Numbered from the stretch's first letter, positions 1 to 10,223 are shown. The stretch: 64,000 nt of DNA from Pseudomonas tensinigenes (GCF_014268445.2 NZ_CP077089.1:3031501-3095500), one strand, 5' to 3'. Translations and numbers: made by a program. Notes: a model not told the origin generated them from the sequence alone.

Positions 1-3000
1 GCTCGATCTCGCTGGCGCAGGCCGCCAGCGACTCGACGCGGATCAATCTGGCCGCGCCATACATGCGCTTGTCGGGGCTGGGTCTCTACGTGCCTTCGGA
101 TGTCAGCATGCGTCCACGGGTGCTGGCCAACGCGACCACTGAGCTGTCGAACGCCCGCTTCACCGCCACCGCTGACCTGCTGGATCTGAGCAACACCTTG
201 TCGTTCGGCACCGAAGGGACGATCGCGCAGCTCGACGCGCCGGCCGCTGCCGTCAGCCGTCGTGGCTTCGACCAGGTCACCCTCGACAGTCGTGGCGACA
301 TGCGTTTTCTCGCGCCGAACGATAAAGAACGCAGCTCGCGGTTGTGGACACCCGGTGATCTCGACTTGCGCGCTGCGCAGATTTATCCGGCCACGGGTGT
401 TTCGGCCGATGTCCGTGTCGGTTATCAGGGCTATACGGCTGTCCCGGAACTGGCGCGCACCTTGCGTATCAGCGGCCATGGCGAGGCACCGCAGGCCTTG
501 CCGTATTCCGCGTTTGGCAACTTGCTGCTGGTTGCCGGGAAGATCGAGCAGGGCGGCGTCATCCGCGCCCCGTTGGGGTTGATCAGATTGGGCGAGAACT
601 CGCTGGGCAAAACCCAGGAGCTGCGCCTGTTGCCCGGCAGTGTCACGTCGGTCAGCGGCGCTGGCCTGGTCATGCCGTATGGCGGTACCACCGACGGTAT
701 CGACTATCGCTACGACGGCAAATCCGTGGTGTTGCACGGGATCGCCAGTGCCCTGGATGGCGTGATCCTTACCGGGCAGTACGTCGATGTGCAGGGCGGC
801 GCGTTGATTGACTTGTCAGGCGGCGGCGATCTGCGTGGCGCCGGTTTTGTCTCCGGGCGCGGCGGCTCCACCGATGCCCGATTCAATCCATTGGTGCGCA
901 ACGCTGCCGATGGCACGTTCAGTTTGCCGAGCCTGAGCAGTAACCCGGTGTACGCCATTGTGCCGGGCAACCAGAGTGCCTTTGCACCGGCACTCGCCGA
1001 GGCCGGTGCAAGCGATCCGCGCATTGGCCAGCAAATTACCGTAGGCGCCGGTGTTCCTGGCCTGGCCGCCGGCACCTACACCTTGCTGCCTTCAACCTTT
1101 GCCTTGTTGCCCGGCGCGTTCCGGGTCGAGGTCAACGGCCAGGCGACGCCAGGCATGACCAGCGGCGCGTTGAAAATGCGCAATGGTTCGTGGTCCAGTG
1201 CCGGGCTGATGTCGATTGCCAACAGCGGTGTGCGCGATAGTCTGCCGAGCCAGGTGATCCTGACGTCGGCCGATGTTCTGCGCCGCTATTCGCAGTACAA
1301 CGAAACCAGCTTCACCCAGTTCATCGAAAGCGATGCGGCCCGTCGAGGTGTGCCACGTGCGTTGGCGCCAATGGATGCGAAATCGCTCAACGTGCAATTG
1401 GTGGCCGGGGGCACGCACGACATCGACATGAACTTTCAGGGCCAGGCCCTGTTTGCCCCGAGCAAAGGCGGCGTGGCCGGGAGCGCTGTCGTGTTGGCCC
1501 AGGACCTGGAGGTACTCGGTGAAGGCCGTTCGCGCACGCCGGGGTTTAGCGGGATTTCGCTATACGCCGGCAGCCTTGACCGGCTCGAAGCCGGACGGCT
1601 GAGCCTTGGCGCCACGCCGACGGTTGAATACGGCTCGGCGGGTAACTTCATTCGCTTTGAGGGTTCGGCTGCCAATATCACTCTGCGTGAAGGCGCAGTG
1701 TTATCGGCACCGGAAGTGCTGTTGCGCACTGACAAAGTCGACGGTGGCATCACGCTGGAAGCGGGCGCCGGTATCAACACCCTCGGCCGCGGTGATGCGC
1801 CTTACGACTCGACCGACGGCTTCATTTATCAGCCGGGTTCCGCCAGTCTGTTGGTCGTGTCCAACGGTTGGACCAGCACGCTCGCACCGACGGTCGCCAC
1901 CTATTCGGAAGGCCCGGGCAGCATCCGCATCGGTACGTGCGTTGCGCAGCCGTGCGCGCAGCCAACGTTGCTCTATTCCAATGGCAGCATTACCGCTGCC
2001 ACCGACAACCAGTTCGAACTGAACGAATCCGTGCGCTTCGGCACCCGTCACCTAGCGCTGGCCGTTGGCGCGGTCAATGCCGGTAGCGCCGAGGCGCTGG
2101 CCGCAGCAGGTCGCGTACCGAGTGGCCTGACCTTGAACCAGAACGTGCTCGATCGCCTGCTGCGTGGCGATACGCAGTTCGGTGCTCCGGCACTGGAAAC
2201 CCTGAGTCTGACCACTCGCGACGCGTTCAACTTCTTCGGCAACGTCAGCCTCGATACGCTTGACCCGCAGACCGGCGTCAGTCGCTTGCAGAACCTGTTA
2301 TTGGCCACGCCCGCCGTCTATGGCTGGGGCGAGGCTGGCGATGTGGCGACCATTCGCACCGCCAACCTGATCTGGAACGGTGCGACCCAGGCGCCGGGCG
2401 CGGTGGCCAGTGGTGGCGCCGGGACTGGAAGCGGCACACTGGACATTCAGGCGCAACGCATCGAGTTCGGTTATGGCCCGAACCCGCAACCCAACGGCCT
2501 GGATCAGAACAACCGATTGGCGTTGGGTTTCGCCAACGTCAACCTCAACGCCAGCGAGCGCATCACCGCCAACCACAAAGGCAGTCTTGCGGTGTATCTG
2601 GCGCAAGGGGCTTACGACCCGATTTCCGGCTACGTCTACAGTGGCGGCAACCTCAATCTGCGCACGCCGTTGCTCACTGGTGAAGCGGCCTCGGTCAACC
2701 TGCTCAAGGCGGGCGACGACCTGACGGTGAGTGGCGTTGCGAATGCTGCGGTGGCCGATGCCTTGGGTGCGGAGTTGACGCTTGAAGGGCGCAATGTGCT
2801 GCTCGACGGTCGCATTGCATTGGCCAGCGGCAAACTGGTGGTCAAGTCCGAGAACGATCTGACCCTGACCAACGCCGCGTACCTGGACCTGGCCGGGCGT
2901 ACCTTGCCCTTCAATGACGTCAGCAAATACAGCTGGGGCGGCGATGTGGCGCTGTACAGCAGCCACGGCAATATCCGCCAGGCAGCCGGTTCACGTATCG

Positions 3001-6000
3001 ATCTGTCGGCGCACAACAACCAGGCCGGCAATCTCAGTGCGGTGGCGCTGGCAGCGGATGCCGGGGTGGTCGATCTGCAAGGCGAGATCCTCGGTGCCAG
3101 CAGCGGTTACTACGATGCCGGTGGCACGCAGGTGCCGTACAAGGCCGGTGGCGTGGACATTCGCGCACAACGGCTGGGCGACGATTTGAACCAGGACTTC
3201 GCTGCGCTGAACCAGCGCTTGAACGCCGGGCAGGTGTTCGGCAGCCGCAGCTTCCAGCTCAAGCAGGGCAGCCTGGTGCTCGGCGACGGGCTCAAGGCCG
3301 GTGAAGTCAATGTCTCGGTGGACAACGGCAGTCTGACCGTGGCCGGCCTGATCGACGCCAGTGGTGAGCGGGTCGGCAGCATTCGTCTGTCCGCCAATAA
3401 CGGTCTGACTCTGACTGGCAATGCCGTGCTCGATGCCCATGGTCGCGTGCTGCGTGTCGACAGCTACGGCAAGATCATCGATGCCCCCAACCGCGCCATG
3501 GTCGAACTCGATTCCGGCAATGGTTTGCTGACGCTGGCGTCAGGCGCACGGATCGATTTGCGCCATGGCACCGACGCGCCGCTTGGCAGCGCAGCCGGTC
3601 ACAACGATGGTCGGCCGCGCGGTACGCTGGAACTCGATGCACCGCGTATCGGCGCCGACGACATCGCCATCGATGCCAGCGGTGTGCTGAACATTCAGGG
3701 CGCGCGTTCCATCGGCCTGAATGCCATGCGCCGCTACACCGATGCAGTCGACGGCACCGATGCCGCCGTCAGCGGGCGCCCGTATCAGGTGATCGATCAG
3801 GCTTATCTGGACGGTATCCATGGCGACAGCACGGCGTTCATCGATGCGGCGCTGGGCAACGGCGATTTGCTGCAACGCAAACTGGCCGGATTGAATAACG
3901 CGGCTTATAGCGATGCGTTCCATCTACGCCCAGGCGTCGAGCTCGCCAGCAAAACCGCCGACGGCGATCTGGTGGTGCAGGGCGATCTGGACCTGTCCGC
4001 TTACCGTTACGCCAGTCTGAATCCGCACACGCAAAAAACCGCTGTTTATGGTTCGGGCGAATCCGGCAGCCTGCTGATCCGCGCCGGCGGCAATCTGGAT
4101 ATTTACGGCAGCATCAACGACGGCTTCGCGCCGCCGCCGGAAACCGTTGACGACGCCGGGTGGAAACTGGTTCCGGGCATCCAGCCTTTTGGTGGTGACC
4201 TGATCGTTCCGGGCGCCGGGGTGACGCTGGCAGGAGGCACCTCGTTCCCGGTCGGCACGACGCTCAATTACGACTTGCCGATACAGGGCGCGACGCTGGC
4301 CAGCGGCACGCTGCTGCCAACCCAGGGCATCCTCGCCGGGCCTTACACACTGACGGGCGGCACAGTCCTGGCCGGTGCGGTGCATGACGCCGCCGGCAAC
4401 CTGCTGTACGCCGCCGGTACCTTGCTCAGCGACAACGTGACCTTGCCGGCGGGCAGCCGCCTCGGTGCCGGGACGCGGTTGAACGTGGCCACCGCCATGC
4501 AGGCGATGCTCTGGCCCAAGGGCGTGCCATTGCCTGGCACGTTTGCCGACAACAAAATCGTTGGCGTGAAATTAAGCGGTGCATTGGCGTTGTTGCGCGG
4601 CTCGCTGATTCCGTCGATGACCGACGTGGTGCTGGCCGACGGCACAGCGTTCATCGATTTGCGTCCGTTGAACGGCACGCAGCAGGGACGCAACTGGGCC
4701 CTGGCGAGCATGCTGCCGTCGGGCAGCACCTCGTGGTCGATGCGCGTAGTGGCGGGTGCGGATCTTGATGCTGCCGACAGTCGCACCGTGAAACCGCTCA
4801 CCAGCGAAGGTCACTTGCGACTGGCGGATACGCATTACGGCATGGTCGTCACTACGAAAAAACTCGACACCACTTGGGCGGTTGATAATGCGCTGGGGTT
4901 CCCGGCCGGAGAGGTCGTAAAGGAAGATGAAATGTTCTGGTGCGATTACATTCCTGGTGTCTGTGTCGCGCCCGCCAAGTTCCTCTGGACGGAGGGCAAT
5001 CCGATGGGCGCACCGGCCGGGTCGCCGGTCAGCGAAGACGATCTGTTCTGGTGTGATATTGACCCTGCTTATTGCGCCGCCAACGTAGGCGGTACCACGG
5101 TCTCCACTCATTCGCAGATGTTCAGCGTTTTGCGAACCGGCGCCGCCGATCTGGACGTGATGGCCGCTGGCAATCTGAGCATGGAATCACCTTTCGGGGT
5201 GTACACCGCGGGTACCCAATCCAGCGATGTCGACGCGCGTTACAACCAGCCACGCGGTCGTTTGTCGGACGATGGTTCGGTGCTGGGCAGCGCGGGCAGT
5301 GATAACGAAAAATGGGTAGATGGTGGTAGCGACAGTTTGTATCAGGCCTGGTATCCGCAACTGGGGGGTAACCTCACGATTGGCGCCGGCGGTTCTGTTT
5401 CCGGCGATGTCGTCGGGCGACGTGCGACCAGTATCGCGATGGAAACCCCAGAGCAGGTGCCAAGCGTTGCCGTTGGCAACTGGCTGTGGCGTCAGGGTAC
5501 GGGGAACGACGAAATACCGACCGCCTGGTGGATCAACTTCGGCAGCTATGCCAGTCAGCCGTTGGCGGATTCGAGCAGGAGTACCGCGCCGTATCTGGTG
5601 GGTTTTACGGGTTTCGGCACTCTTGGCGGCGGTAACATCAGCCTGCGCGCTGGCGCAGACGGTGGCATGCTTGACCCGGTCGGTGATGGTCGCAGTAATC
5701 TTTATCCGCGTGGCCAGGGCCTGATCGTCGCCGTGGGCAGCACCGGGCGAGTGGGCAGCGATGGCAGCCTGCAACTGACCGGTGGTGGCGATATCGACAT
5801 GCGTTTCGGCGGTTCGCTCAACCCCTCGCTGCAAGCCCGGGCGGGAGAAACCGGAACGCAAGCGCCGCGCCATGATCTGCAAGGCGCGGTGATCAACTTG
5901 CGTGGCGCTGCGCAAATCAATGCCAGTGCCGTGGGCGGCGTCAATCTGCAGTACGGTGCGTTTTCCCTGGATCAGGATTCGCGCGAAGTCCGTGCATACG

Positions 6001-8375
6001 ATCCGTTCAAATCGACCCTGGGCAGTGCCTCCGGCGGTCTGGTACTGATTCCGGGAGATTCGGGGATGCGCCTGAGCACCCGTGGCGACCTGGTGTTGGG
6101 CGGTGCAGCAGATCCGGGACGCGTGCGCTTGCAAAACTCCACAGCCTTTACTGACGCCAGTGGGGTGGGCCATGCAGGCGGTGGATTGACCGGTTTCTCG
6201 CTGTGGACCGATCACACTGCGATCGATCTGTTCTCGGCGGGGGGCAACCTCACACCCAGCACGCAGTTGGCCGAATCGGACAATTTGTTGGTTTCCACAT
6301 CCAATACATCACCCACTGACGGTCGCTTCGTCTATCCGTCGATCCTGCGTGCCGTGGCTGCCAAAGGCTCGATTTACGCGGGATCCTCGGCCGCTTATGG
6401 CACGGGCAATGTTCCGCCGGCCGAGGGCTACTCGTTGCTGTTGGCACCGTCTACTTCCGGTCAGCTGGAACTGCTGGCAGGCGATTCGATCTATGCCGGC
6501 GGTTATGCGATCAATCAGTCAGGCGCCAGTCCAGCGGCGATTACTTCGCCATTTGCGCCGTCCTTCAATGGGTTCGTCAGCAACAGCGCGGACAGGCCGC
6601 TCATGACCAATAACAGCGTTGACGGCGTGGCGACGCAACGCAACGCGCGCTACCCATTATTTGCGTTTGGTGCCAATAGCTATTCCGGGTTGAGTGGCGT
6701 GCAAGGGCCCGCACGGTTTTACGCGTTGACTGGAGATCTGGTCGGAGTCCGCAGTGGCGAGACGCTGACATTCTTTAGGTCCGGCGTACAGCAGCGCACC
6801 TGGTACGAAGCGGCAGGGCCTGTGTGGATGCTCGCCGGGCGCGACCTCGTCGCCTCGGGCACTTATCTGGGCCAGCCAACAGCCGTACCGAATGAAGTCC
6901 TGAGCTACAACGGCGACGAGATCAGATCCACCGGCAACCTGTTCATTCACAACCGGCCCAACGATGTGTCGCGGGTTGCGGCCGGGCGCGACATTCTCTA
7001 CAGCAGCTTCGATATCGCCGGCCCAGGTGTGCTTGACGTCAGCGCAGGGCGCAACCTCCTGATGGAGGACCGTGCCAGCATCACCAGCATCGGGCCGGTG
7101 CTGGCAGGCGATAGCCGACCGGGTGCCAGTGTGGTGCTGCAGGCCGGTGTTGGTGCGCAAGGGCTGGATTACTCACGGTTCATCGCGCGCTACCTGAACC
7201 CGCAGAACGTTGCTGATTCGCAGGTCTCTCTCAACGGCCAACCGGGCAAAGTGGTCAAGACGTACCTGGACGAACTGCAGAGCTGGCTGACCCTCGGTTA
7301 CGGCTTCAAAGGCAGTGATGAGCAGGCGCAAGCGTTCTACGCCGCACTGCCGAGTGCCGAGCAGGCGATCTTCGCGCGGCAGGTCTACTTCGCCGAACTG
7401 CGCGCCGGTGGCCTGGAATACAACGACGTCGATGGCCCGCGCAAAGGCAGTTATCTGCGCGGTCGTAATGCCATTGCCGCGCTGTTTCCGACCACTGATG
7501 TGGCGGGCAATCCGATCCGCTACGACGGCGATATCACGATGTACGGCGGGGCAGGGGTCAAGACCTTGTTCGGCGGCGACATTCAGATGCTTACGCCGGG
7601 CGGCGGTCAGGTGTTCGGCATCGAAGGCGCGGCGCCACCGTCGACAGCGGGGATCATCACGCAGGGTTCGGGCAACATTCAGCTCTATTCGCAGGGCAGC
7701 ATTCTGCTGGGGCAGAGCCGGATCATGACCACGTTTGGCGGCTCGATTCTCGGCTGGTCTTCTGAAGGCGACATCAACGCCGGTCGCGGCTCGAAAACCA
7801 CCGTGGTCTACACCCCGCCGAAACGGGTTTACGACACTTGGGGCAACGTGACCTTGTCGCCGTCGGTGCCGAGCACCGGCGCCGGTATCGCCACGCTCAA
7901 CCCGATCGCCGAAGTGGCACCGGGCGACATCGACCTGATCGCGCCGCTGGGCACGATTGATGCGGGCGAGGCGGGGATTCGCGTGTCGGGCAACGTCAAC
8001 ATCGCCGCGCTGACGGTGGTCAACGCCGCGAACATTTCGGTGCAGGGCAAGGCGACGGGTGTGCCGGTGGTGTCGGCGGTGAATACCGGGGCGATTACTT
8101 CGGCCAGTTCGGCGGCATCGTCGGCCACCCAAGCGGCGGAAGACGTGGCGCGTCAGCAGCAAGCAGCGTCGCGGCAGAATCAGGCGTCGGTGTTTACCGT
8201 GCAGGTGTTGAGTTTCGGCAACGAACAACTTGCACCTTCACGTGATGGTGTCAGCCGTGCACCGACCCCGGGTTACAACCCGAACAGCCCGGTGCAGGTG
8301 TTGGGCGCCGGGGCGCTGGATGATCAGGCGAAACAGCAGTTGACCGAGGAGGAGCGTGGGCAACTGTCGTTGTAA
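1..8375 (+). CDS. Filamentous haemagglutinin-family exoprotein, 3' part
   Basis: The frame is open from base 3, so the true start lies upstream; about 2,790 residues are visible. The protein is rich in Gly, Ala, Ser, Asp and Asn, with long stretches of short beta-helix-like repeats. This is the composition of a large surface or secreted adhesin of the two-partner (TpsA) type. The last third resembles the DUF3739 C-terminal region of haemagglutinin-like exoproteins, including a block (about nt 7380-7490) with FAELRAGG and RGRNAIAALFP. Two copies of a Cys-containing motif (FWCD...C) lie near nt 4935-5075. The end is a low-complexity Ala/Gln tail. The N-terminal secretion domain and any TpsB transporter would be outside the window. 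The family call is firm; the receptor or function of this adhesin cannot be told. Confidence 0.9.
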   Translation, partial: SISLAQAASDSTRINLAAPYMRLSGLGLYVPSDVSMRPRVLANATTELSNARFTATADLLDLSNTLSFGTEGTIAQLDAPAAAVSRRGFDQVTLDSRGDMRFLAPNDKERSSRLWTPGDLDLRAAQIYPATGVSADVRVGYQGYTAVPELARTLRISGHGEAPQALPYSAFGNLLLVAGKIEQGGVIRAPLGLIRLGENSLGKTQELRLLPGSVTSVSGAGLVMPYGGTTDGIDYRYDGKSVVLHGIASALDGVILTGQYVDVQGGALIDLSGGGDLRGAGFVSGRGGSTDARFNPLVRNAADGTFSLPSLSSNPVYAIVPGNQSAFAPALAEAGASDPRIGQQITVGAGVPGLAAGTYTLLPSTFALLPGAFRVEVNGQATPGMTSGALKMRNGSWSSAGLMSIANSGVRDSLPSQVILTSADVLRRYSQYNETSFTQFIESDAARRGVPRALAPMDAKSLNVQLVAGGTHDIDMNFQGQALFAPSKGGVAGSAVVLAQDLEVLGEGRSRTPGFSGISLYAGSLDRLEAGRLSLGATPTVEYGSAGNFIRFEGSAANITLREGAVLSAPEVLLRTDKVDGGITLEAGAGINTLGRGDAPYDSTDGFIYQPGSASLLVVSNGWTSTLAPTVATYSEGPGSIRIGTCVAQPCAQPTLLYSNGSITAATDNQFELNESVRFGTRHLALAVGAVNAGSAEALAAAGRVPSGLTLNQNVLDRLLRGDTQFGAPALETLSLTTRDAFNFFGNVSLDTLDPQTGVSRLQNLLLATPAVYGWGEAGDVATIRTANLIWNGATQAPGAVASGGAGTGSGTLDIQAQRIEFGYGPNPQPNGLDQNNRLALGFANVNLNASERITANHKGSLAVYLAQGAYDPISGYVYSGGNLNLRTPLLTGEAASVNLLKAGDDLTVSGVANAAVADALGAELTLEGRNVLLDGRIALASGKLVVKSENDLTLTNAAYLDLAGRTLPFNDVSKYSWGGDVALYSSHGNIRQAAGSRIDLSAHNNQAGNLSAVALAADAGVVDLQGEILGASSGYYDAGGTQVPYKAGGVDIRAQRLGDDLNQDFAALNQRLNAGQVFGSRSFQLKQGSLVLGDGLKAGEVNVSVDNGSLTVAGLIDASGERVGSIRLSANNGLTLTGNAVLDAHGRVLRVDSYGKIIDAPNRAMVELDSGNGLLTLASGARIDLRHGTDAPLGSAAGHNDGRPRGTLELDAPRIGADDIAIDASGVLNIQGARSIGLNAMRRYTDAVDGTDAAVSGRPYQVIDQAYLDGIHGDSTAFIDAALGNGDLLQRKLAGLNNAAYSDAFHLRPGVELASKTADGDLVVQGDLDLSAYRYASLNPHTQKTAVYGSGESGSLLIRAGGNLDIYGSINDGFAPPPETVDDAGWKLVPGIQPFGGDLIVPGAGVTLAGGTSFPVGTTLNYDLPIQGATLASGTLLPTQGILAGPYTLTGGTVLAGAVHDAAGNLLYAAGTLLSDNVTLPAGSRLGAGTRLNVATAMQAMLWPKGVPLPGTFADNKIVGVKLSGALALLRGSLIPSMTDVVLADGTAFIDLRPLNGTQQGRNWALASMLPSGSTSWSMRVVAGADLDAADSRTVKPLTSEGHLRLADTHYGMVVTTKKLDTTWAVDNALGFPAGEVVKEDEMFWCDYIPGVCVAPAKFLWTEGNPMGAPAGSPVSEDDLFWCDIDPAYCAANVGGTTVSTHSQMFSVLRTGAADLDVMAAGNLSMESPFGVYTAGTQSSDVDARYNQPRGRLSDDGSVLGSAGSDNEKWVDGGSDSLYQAWYPQLGGNLTIGAGGSVSGDVVGRRATSIAMETPEQVPSVAVGNWLWRQGTGNDEIPTAWWINFGSYASQPLADSSRSTAPYLVGFTGFGTLGGGNISLRAGADGGMLDPVGDGRSNLYPRGQGLIVAVGSTGRVGSDGSLQLTGGGDIDMRFGGSLNPSLQARAGETGTQAPRHDLQGAVINLRGAAQINASAVGGVNLQYGAFSLDQDSREVRAYDPFKSTLGSASGGLVLIPGDSGMRLSTRGDLVLGGAADPGRVRLQNSTAFTDASGVGHAGGGLTGFSLWTDHTAIDLFSAGGNLTPSTQLAESDNLLVSTSNTSPTDGRFVYPSILRAVAAKGSIYAGSSAAYGTGNVPPAEGYSLLLAPSTSGQLELLAGDSIYAGGYAINQSGASPAAITSPFAPSFNGFVSNSADRPLMTNNSVDGVATQRNARYPLFAFGANSYSGLSGVQGPARFYALTGDLVGVRSGETLTFFRSGVQQRTWYEAAGPVWMLAGRDLVASGTYLGQPTAVPNEVLSYNGDEIRSTGNLFIHNRPNDVSRVAAGRDILYSSFDIAGPGVLDVSAGRNLLMEDRASITSIGPVLAGDSRPGASVVLQAGVGAQGLDYSRFIARYLNPQNVADSQVSLNGQPGKVVKTYLDELQSWLTLGYGFKGSDEQAQAFYAALPSAEQAIFARQVYFAELRAGGLEYNDVDGPRKGSYLRGRNAIAALFPTTDVAGNPIRYDGDITMYGGAGVKTLFGGDIQMLTPGGGQVFGIEGAAPPSTAGIITQGSGNIQLYSQGSILLGQSRIMTTFGGSILGWSSEGDINAGRGSKTTVVYTPPKRVYDTWGNVTLSPSVPSTGAGIATLNPIAEVAPGDIDLIAPLGTIDAGEAGIRVSGNVNIAALTVVNAANISVQGKATGVPVVSAVNTGAITSASSAASSATQAAEDVARQQQAASRQNQASVFTVQVLSFGNEQLAPSRDGVSRAPTPGYNPNSPVQVLGAGALDDQAKQQLTEEERGQLSL

Positions 8376-8397
8376 AAGACTCTCGTGCAGTACGTTT

Positions 8398-8424
8398 GGG
8401 CGGCCGGTTGGTCGCCCTTTTTTT
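8398..8424 (+). terminator. Rho-independent terminator of the exoprotein gene
   Basis: An 8-bp stem (GGGCGGCC with GGTCGCCC, one G:U pair) and a GGTT loop are followed directly by a run of seven T. It starts 22 bases after the exoprotein stop codon. Confidence 0.85.
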
Positions 8425-8428
8425 ATAT

Positions 8429-8722
8429 TTATGAGGTTCGTGGGTATTGTTGTCGGGTGTGGACTAACGTCAGGATTTTGATGCGCCCGTTCACTCGATA
8501 GACCAGCAGATAGTTTGAATTGACCACCATTTCCCGAGTGCCTGGCACTCGGCCGGACCTGTAACCAAAGGGAATTGATGAAAGCCTTTGCGTTGCTGCA
8601 CCACCTTGCGCTGCAAAGCCGCTGAAGCGTTGGAATTGTGTTGTTCAATGTAATCGATAATGTCAGCCAGATCGTCCAGAGCCTGATCGCTCCATTCAAG
8701 CGGCAGCGAGTCGATTCTTGCG
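8429..8722 (-). pseudogene. ParE/RelE-type toxin, frameshifted
   Basis: Two frames together spell a ParE-family toxin. The 5' half reads LEWSDQALDDLADIIDYIEQ and continues to about nt 8600. The 3' half, in another frame, reads PFGYRSGRVPGTREMVV and then NYLLVYRV, IKILTLVHTRQQYP and a TAA at 8429-8431. These are the usual N- and C-terminal motifs of the family, so one base appears to be missing at roughly nt 8590-8605. The 5' half overlaps the end of the antitoxin gene, as is normal for such pairs, and has no clear ATG. Either the toxin is inactivated or the assembly has a one-base error. Confidence 0.75.
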
Positions 8723-8890
8723 TTTCTCTTCTAATAATTGGTCGAGCCGCACCATGGCTTCCTCATGGGGAATGCCCGGGCGAGGATCATCCAGTGCAGC
8801 CTGCACCTTGGCACGAAACCAGCGATCGTAGCTCTCTGCCTCTTCTTCGGATTCGAACTCAGAATAAAACGGGGAAAGCAATATGCTCAT
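8696..8890 (-). CDS. Antitoxin of a ParE-type toxin-antitoxin pair
   Basis: A 64-residue acidic protein starting MSILLSPF, with a helical, charged body and a C-terminal EEKRKNRL tail. I chose the ATG at 8890 because GGAGG lies 4 bases upstream; a longer form from 8947 lacks this. Proteins of this size and composition commonly stand just before ParE-type toxin genes, and the toxin remnant follows with overlap. It resembles the stability-determinant type of antitoxin found with ParE. It has no recognisable ribbon-helix-helix or Xre domain that I can name. If the toxin is dead, this gene would be a leftover or may neutralise a related toxin elsewhere. Confidence 0.7.
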   Translation of the reverse strand: MSILLSPFYSEFESEEEAESYDRWFRAKVQAALDDPRPGIPHEEAMVRLDQLLEEKRKNRLAAA

Positions 8891-9144
8891 ATGACCTCCG
8901 TGATCAATTTCAAGCAGTCTAAGGCGGGAACGGCCCATTGTCGTCACTGGCTGACGATGCTTCCCATGAGCCCTTGAGGAGCCATGGGATAACGGAGCCC
9001 AGTATCTGCAAGCACACCCTTTAAATCTGCCAGACGTTTCCCTCTGTTGTCCGGTAATCTCGACCGCCGCTGTAGGCGTATTCCACCCATGCGGTTTTCA
9101 GGTTTTCAGGCTACAAATCCAGGTGCGCTTTCCTACAAATGCAC

Positions 9145-10092
9145 TCAGAACGCATAGGGAATACTCACCTTCGCCCACAACATTTCCCCCTCCGGCCGGT
9201 TCTCCACATCAAATTCCTTGGCCCAGCGAATCTCCGCACTGGCGTACTTGAGAAAGGTGAAGTGCAGCGCCGGGCCAATCGCGAACACTTTGCCGCGCAC
9301 GCCGTCATTCACGTCCTGCCCGGCAAACTGCACGGTGTGGCCGAACTGTTTGTCGTCGGTGGTTTGGTTGAGGTAGTAGCCGTTGACGCCGAGCATCAGG
9401 TCGTCGGTGATCTTGTAGCTGGCCGAATAATCGAAGTGGAAGATCTGCCCGGACTTGTAGTCGGTGTCTTTGTTTTTCTCGTTGAAGCTGTAGGTGGTCT
9501 TCATCGAGACTTCGGTGCGTTCAGTCGGCAGCCAGGTGAACGAGAACAGCGGCTTATACGTGTAGAAATTGTTACTGGTGTTGGCCAGTCGATCGACGCT
9601 GTATTCGCCGGTGGGCACGGTGACTTCCAAGGCGGCACCGAGGGTCAGGTGCTTGCCCATGTCCCACAGAATGATCGGCGCGAAGGTGGTATCGCCCATG
9701 CCTTCGCGGGTGTCGCTCAAGCCGAACACCGAGACTTCCTGCTTCAGCCAGGGCTGGGCGATGTAGCCGGCCAGGCGTCCGCCGAATATCCGCACCGGGC
9801 TCAAGTAATCGAGACGCGGAATCACCGCGGTGGACTCGATTTCGACATTCGGCACTTTGCCGCCGAACGAGCTGATGTTGAGCTTTCGCGCCTTGTAGTG
9901 GTTGTAGTAGAGGTTGAACGCGACCATGTTCTCCGGAAGGCTGTCGACTTCCAGCGGCAGCATGAAAAAGCCGTCGGTGCCGGTGCCGATGTTGTCGACC
10001 CCGGCTTCGGTGGCCAGCGCCGGTAAGGTCACGCCGCAGCCCAGCAAGGAAAGGGCCAGGCGCAGGGGCAATGTCGCGCGGTTCGGGTGCAT
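9145..10092 (-). CDS. SphA/phenol meta-pathway-type outer-membrane protein
   Basis: A 315-residue protein with a signal peptide (MHPNRATLPLRLALSLLG, cleavage after LPALA) and alternating aromatic strands ending in IPYAF, typical of an outer-membrane beta-barrel with a C-terminal Phe. The sequence (TGTDGFFMLPL, GMGDTTFAP, GAALEVTVPTGEY) fits the 'meta-pathway of phenol degradation' family (SphA type), thought to pass hydrophobic or aromatic substrates across the outer membrane. The ATG at 10092 has GAGGA 7 bases upstream and is preferred to the ATG at 10104. The gene is divergent from an AraC-type regulator 200 bases away, which probably controls it. Confidence 0.85.
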   Translation of the reverse strand: MHPNRATLPLRLALSLLGCGVTLPALATEAGVDNIGTGTDGFFMLPLEVDSLPENMVAFNLYYNHYKARKLNISSFGGKVPNVEIESTAVIPRLDYLSPVRIFGGRLAGYIAQPWLKQEVSVFGLSDTREGMGDTTFAPIILWDMGKHLTLGAALEVTVPTGEYSVDRLANTSNNFYTYKPLFSFTWLPTERTEVSMKTTYSFNEKNKDTDYKSGQIFHFDYSASYKITDDLMLGVNGYYLNQTTDDKQFGHTVQFAGQDVNDGVRGKVFAIGPALHFTFLKYASAEIRWAKEFDVENRPEGEMLWAKVSIPYAF

Positions 10093-10192
10093 ATCCGTCC
10101 TCATTATTATTGTGTTTTGGGCGCAACGCCGGCACGCAGTACGCCCGGCACTATAGAAATAAGCGCTTGGCGCCCGGCGGGGCAGGGTATTG

Positions 10193-10223
10193 GCGGACAG
10201 TTAGGGGGACTTCTGCGGACAGT
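10193..10223 (+). promoter_or_regulatory. Tandem direct repeat, likely AraC-type operator
   Basis: GCGGACAGT occurs twice, at 10193-10201 and 10215-10223, with starts 22 bases apart (two helical turns). The repeats lie in the divergent intergenic region between the outer-membrane protein gene and the AraC-type regulator. AraC-family proteins usually bind direct repeats with this spacing. Function is inferred from layout only. Confidence 0.55.

Noticed and set aside
8238..8699. Minus-strand open frame of 153 codons across the exoprotein end and toxin region
   Set aside because: It starts in neither ParE frame, runs through the terminator into the exoprotein gene and has no family features. 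The toxin fragments in the other two frames explain the region.
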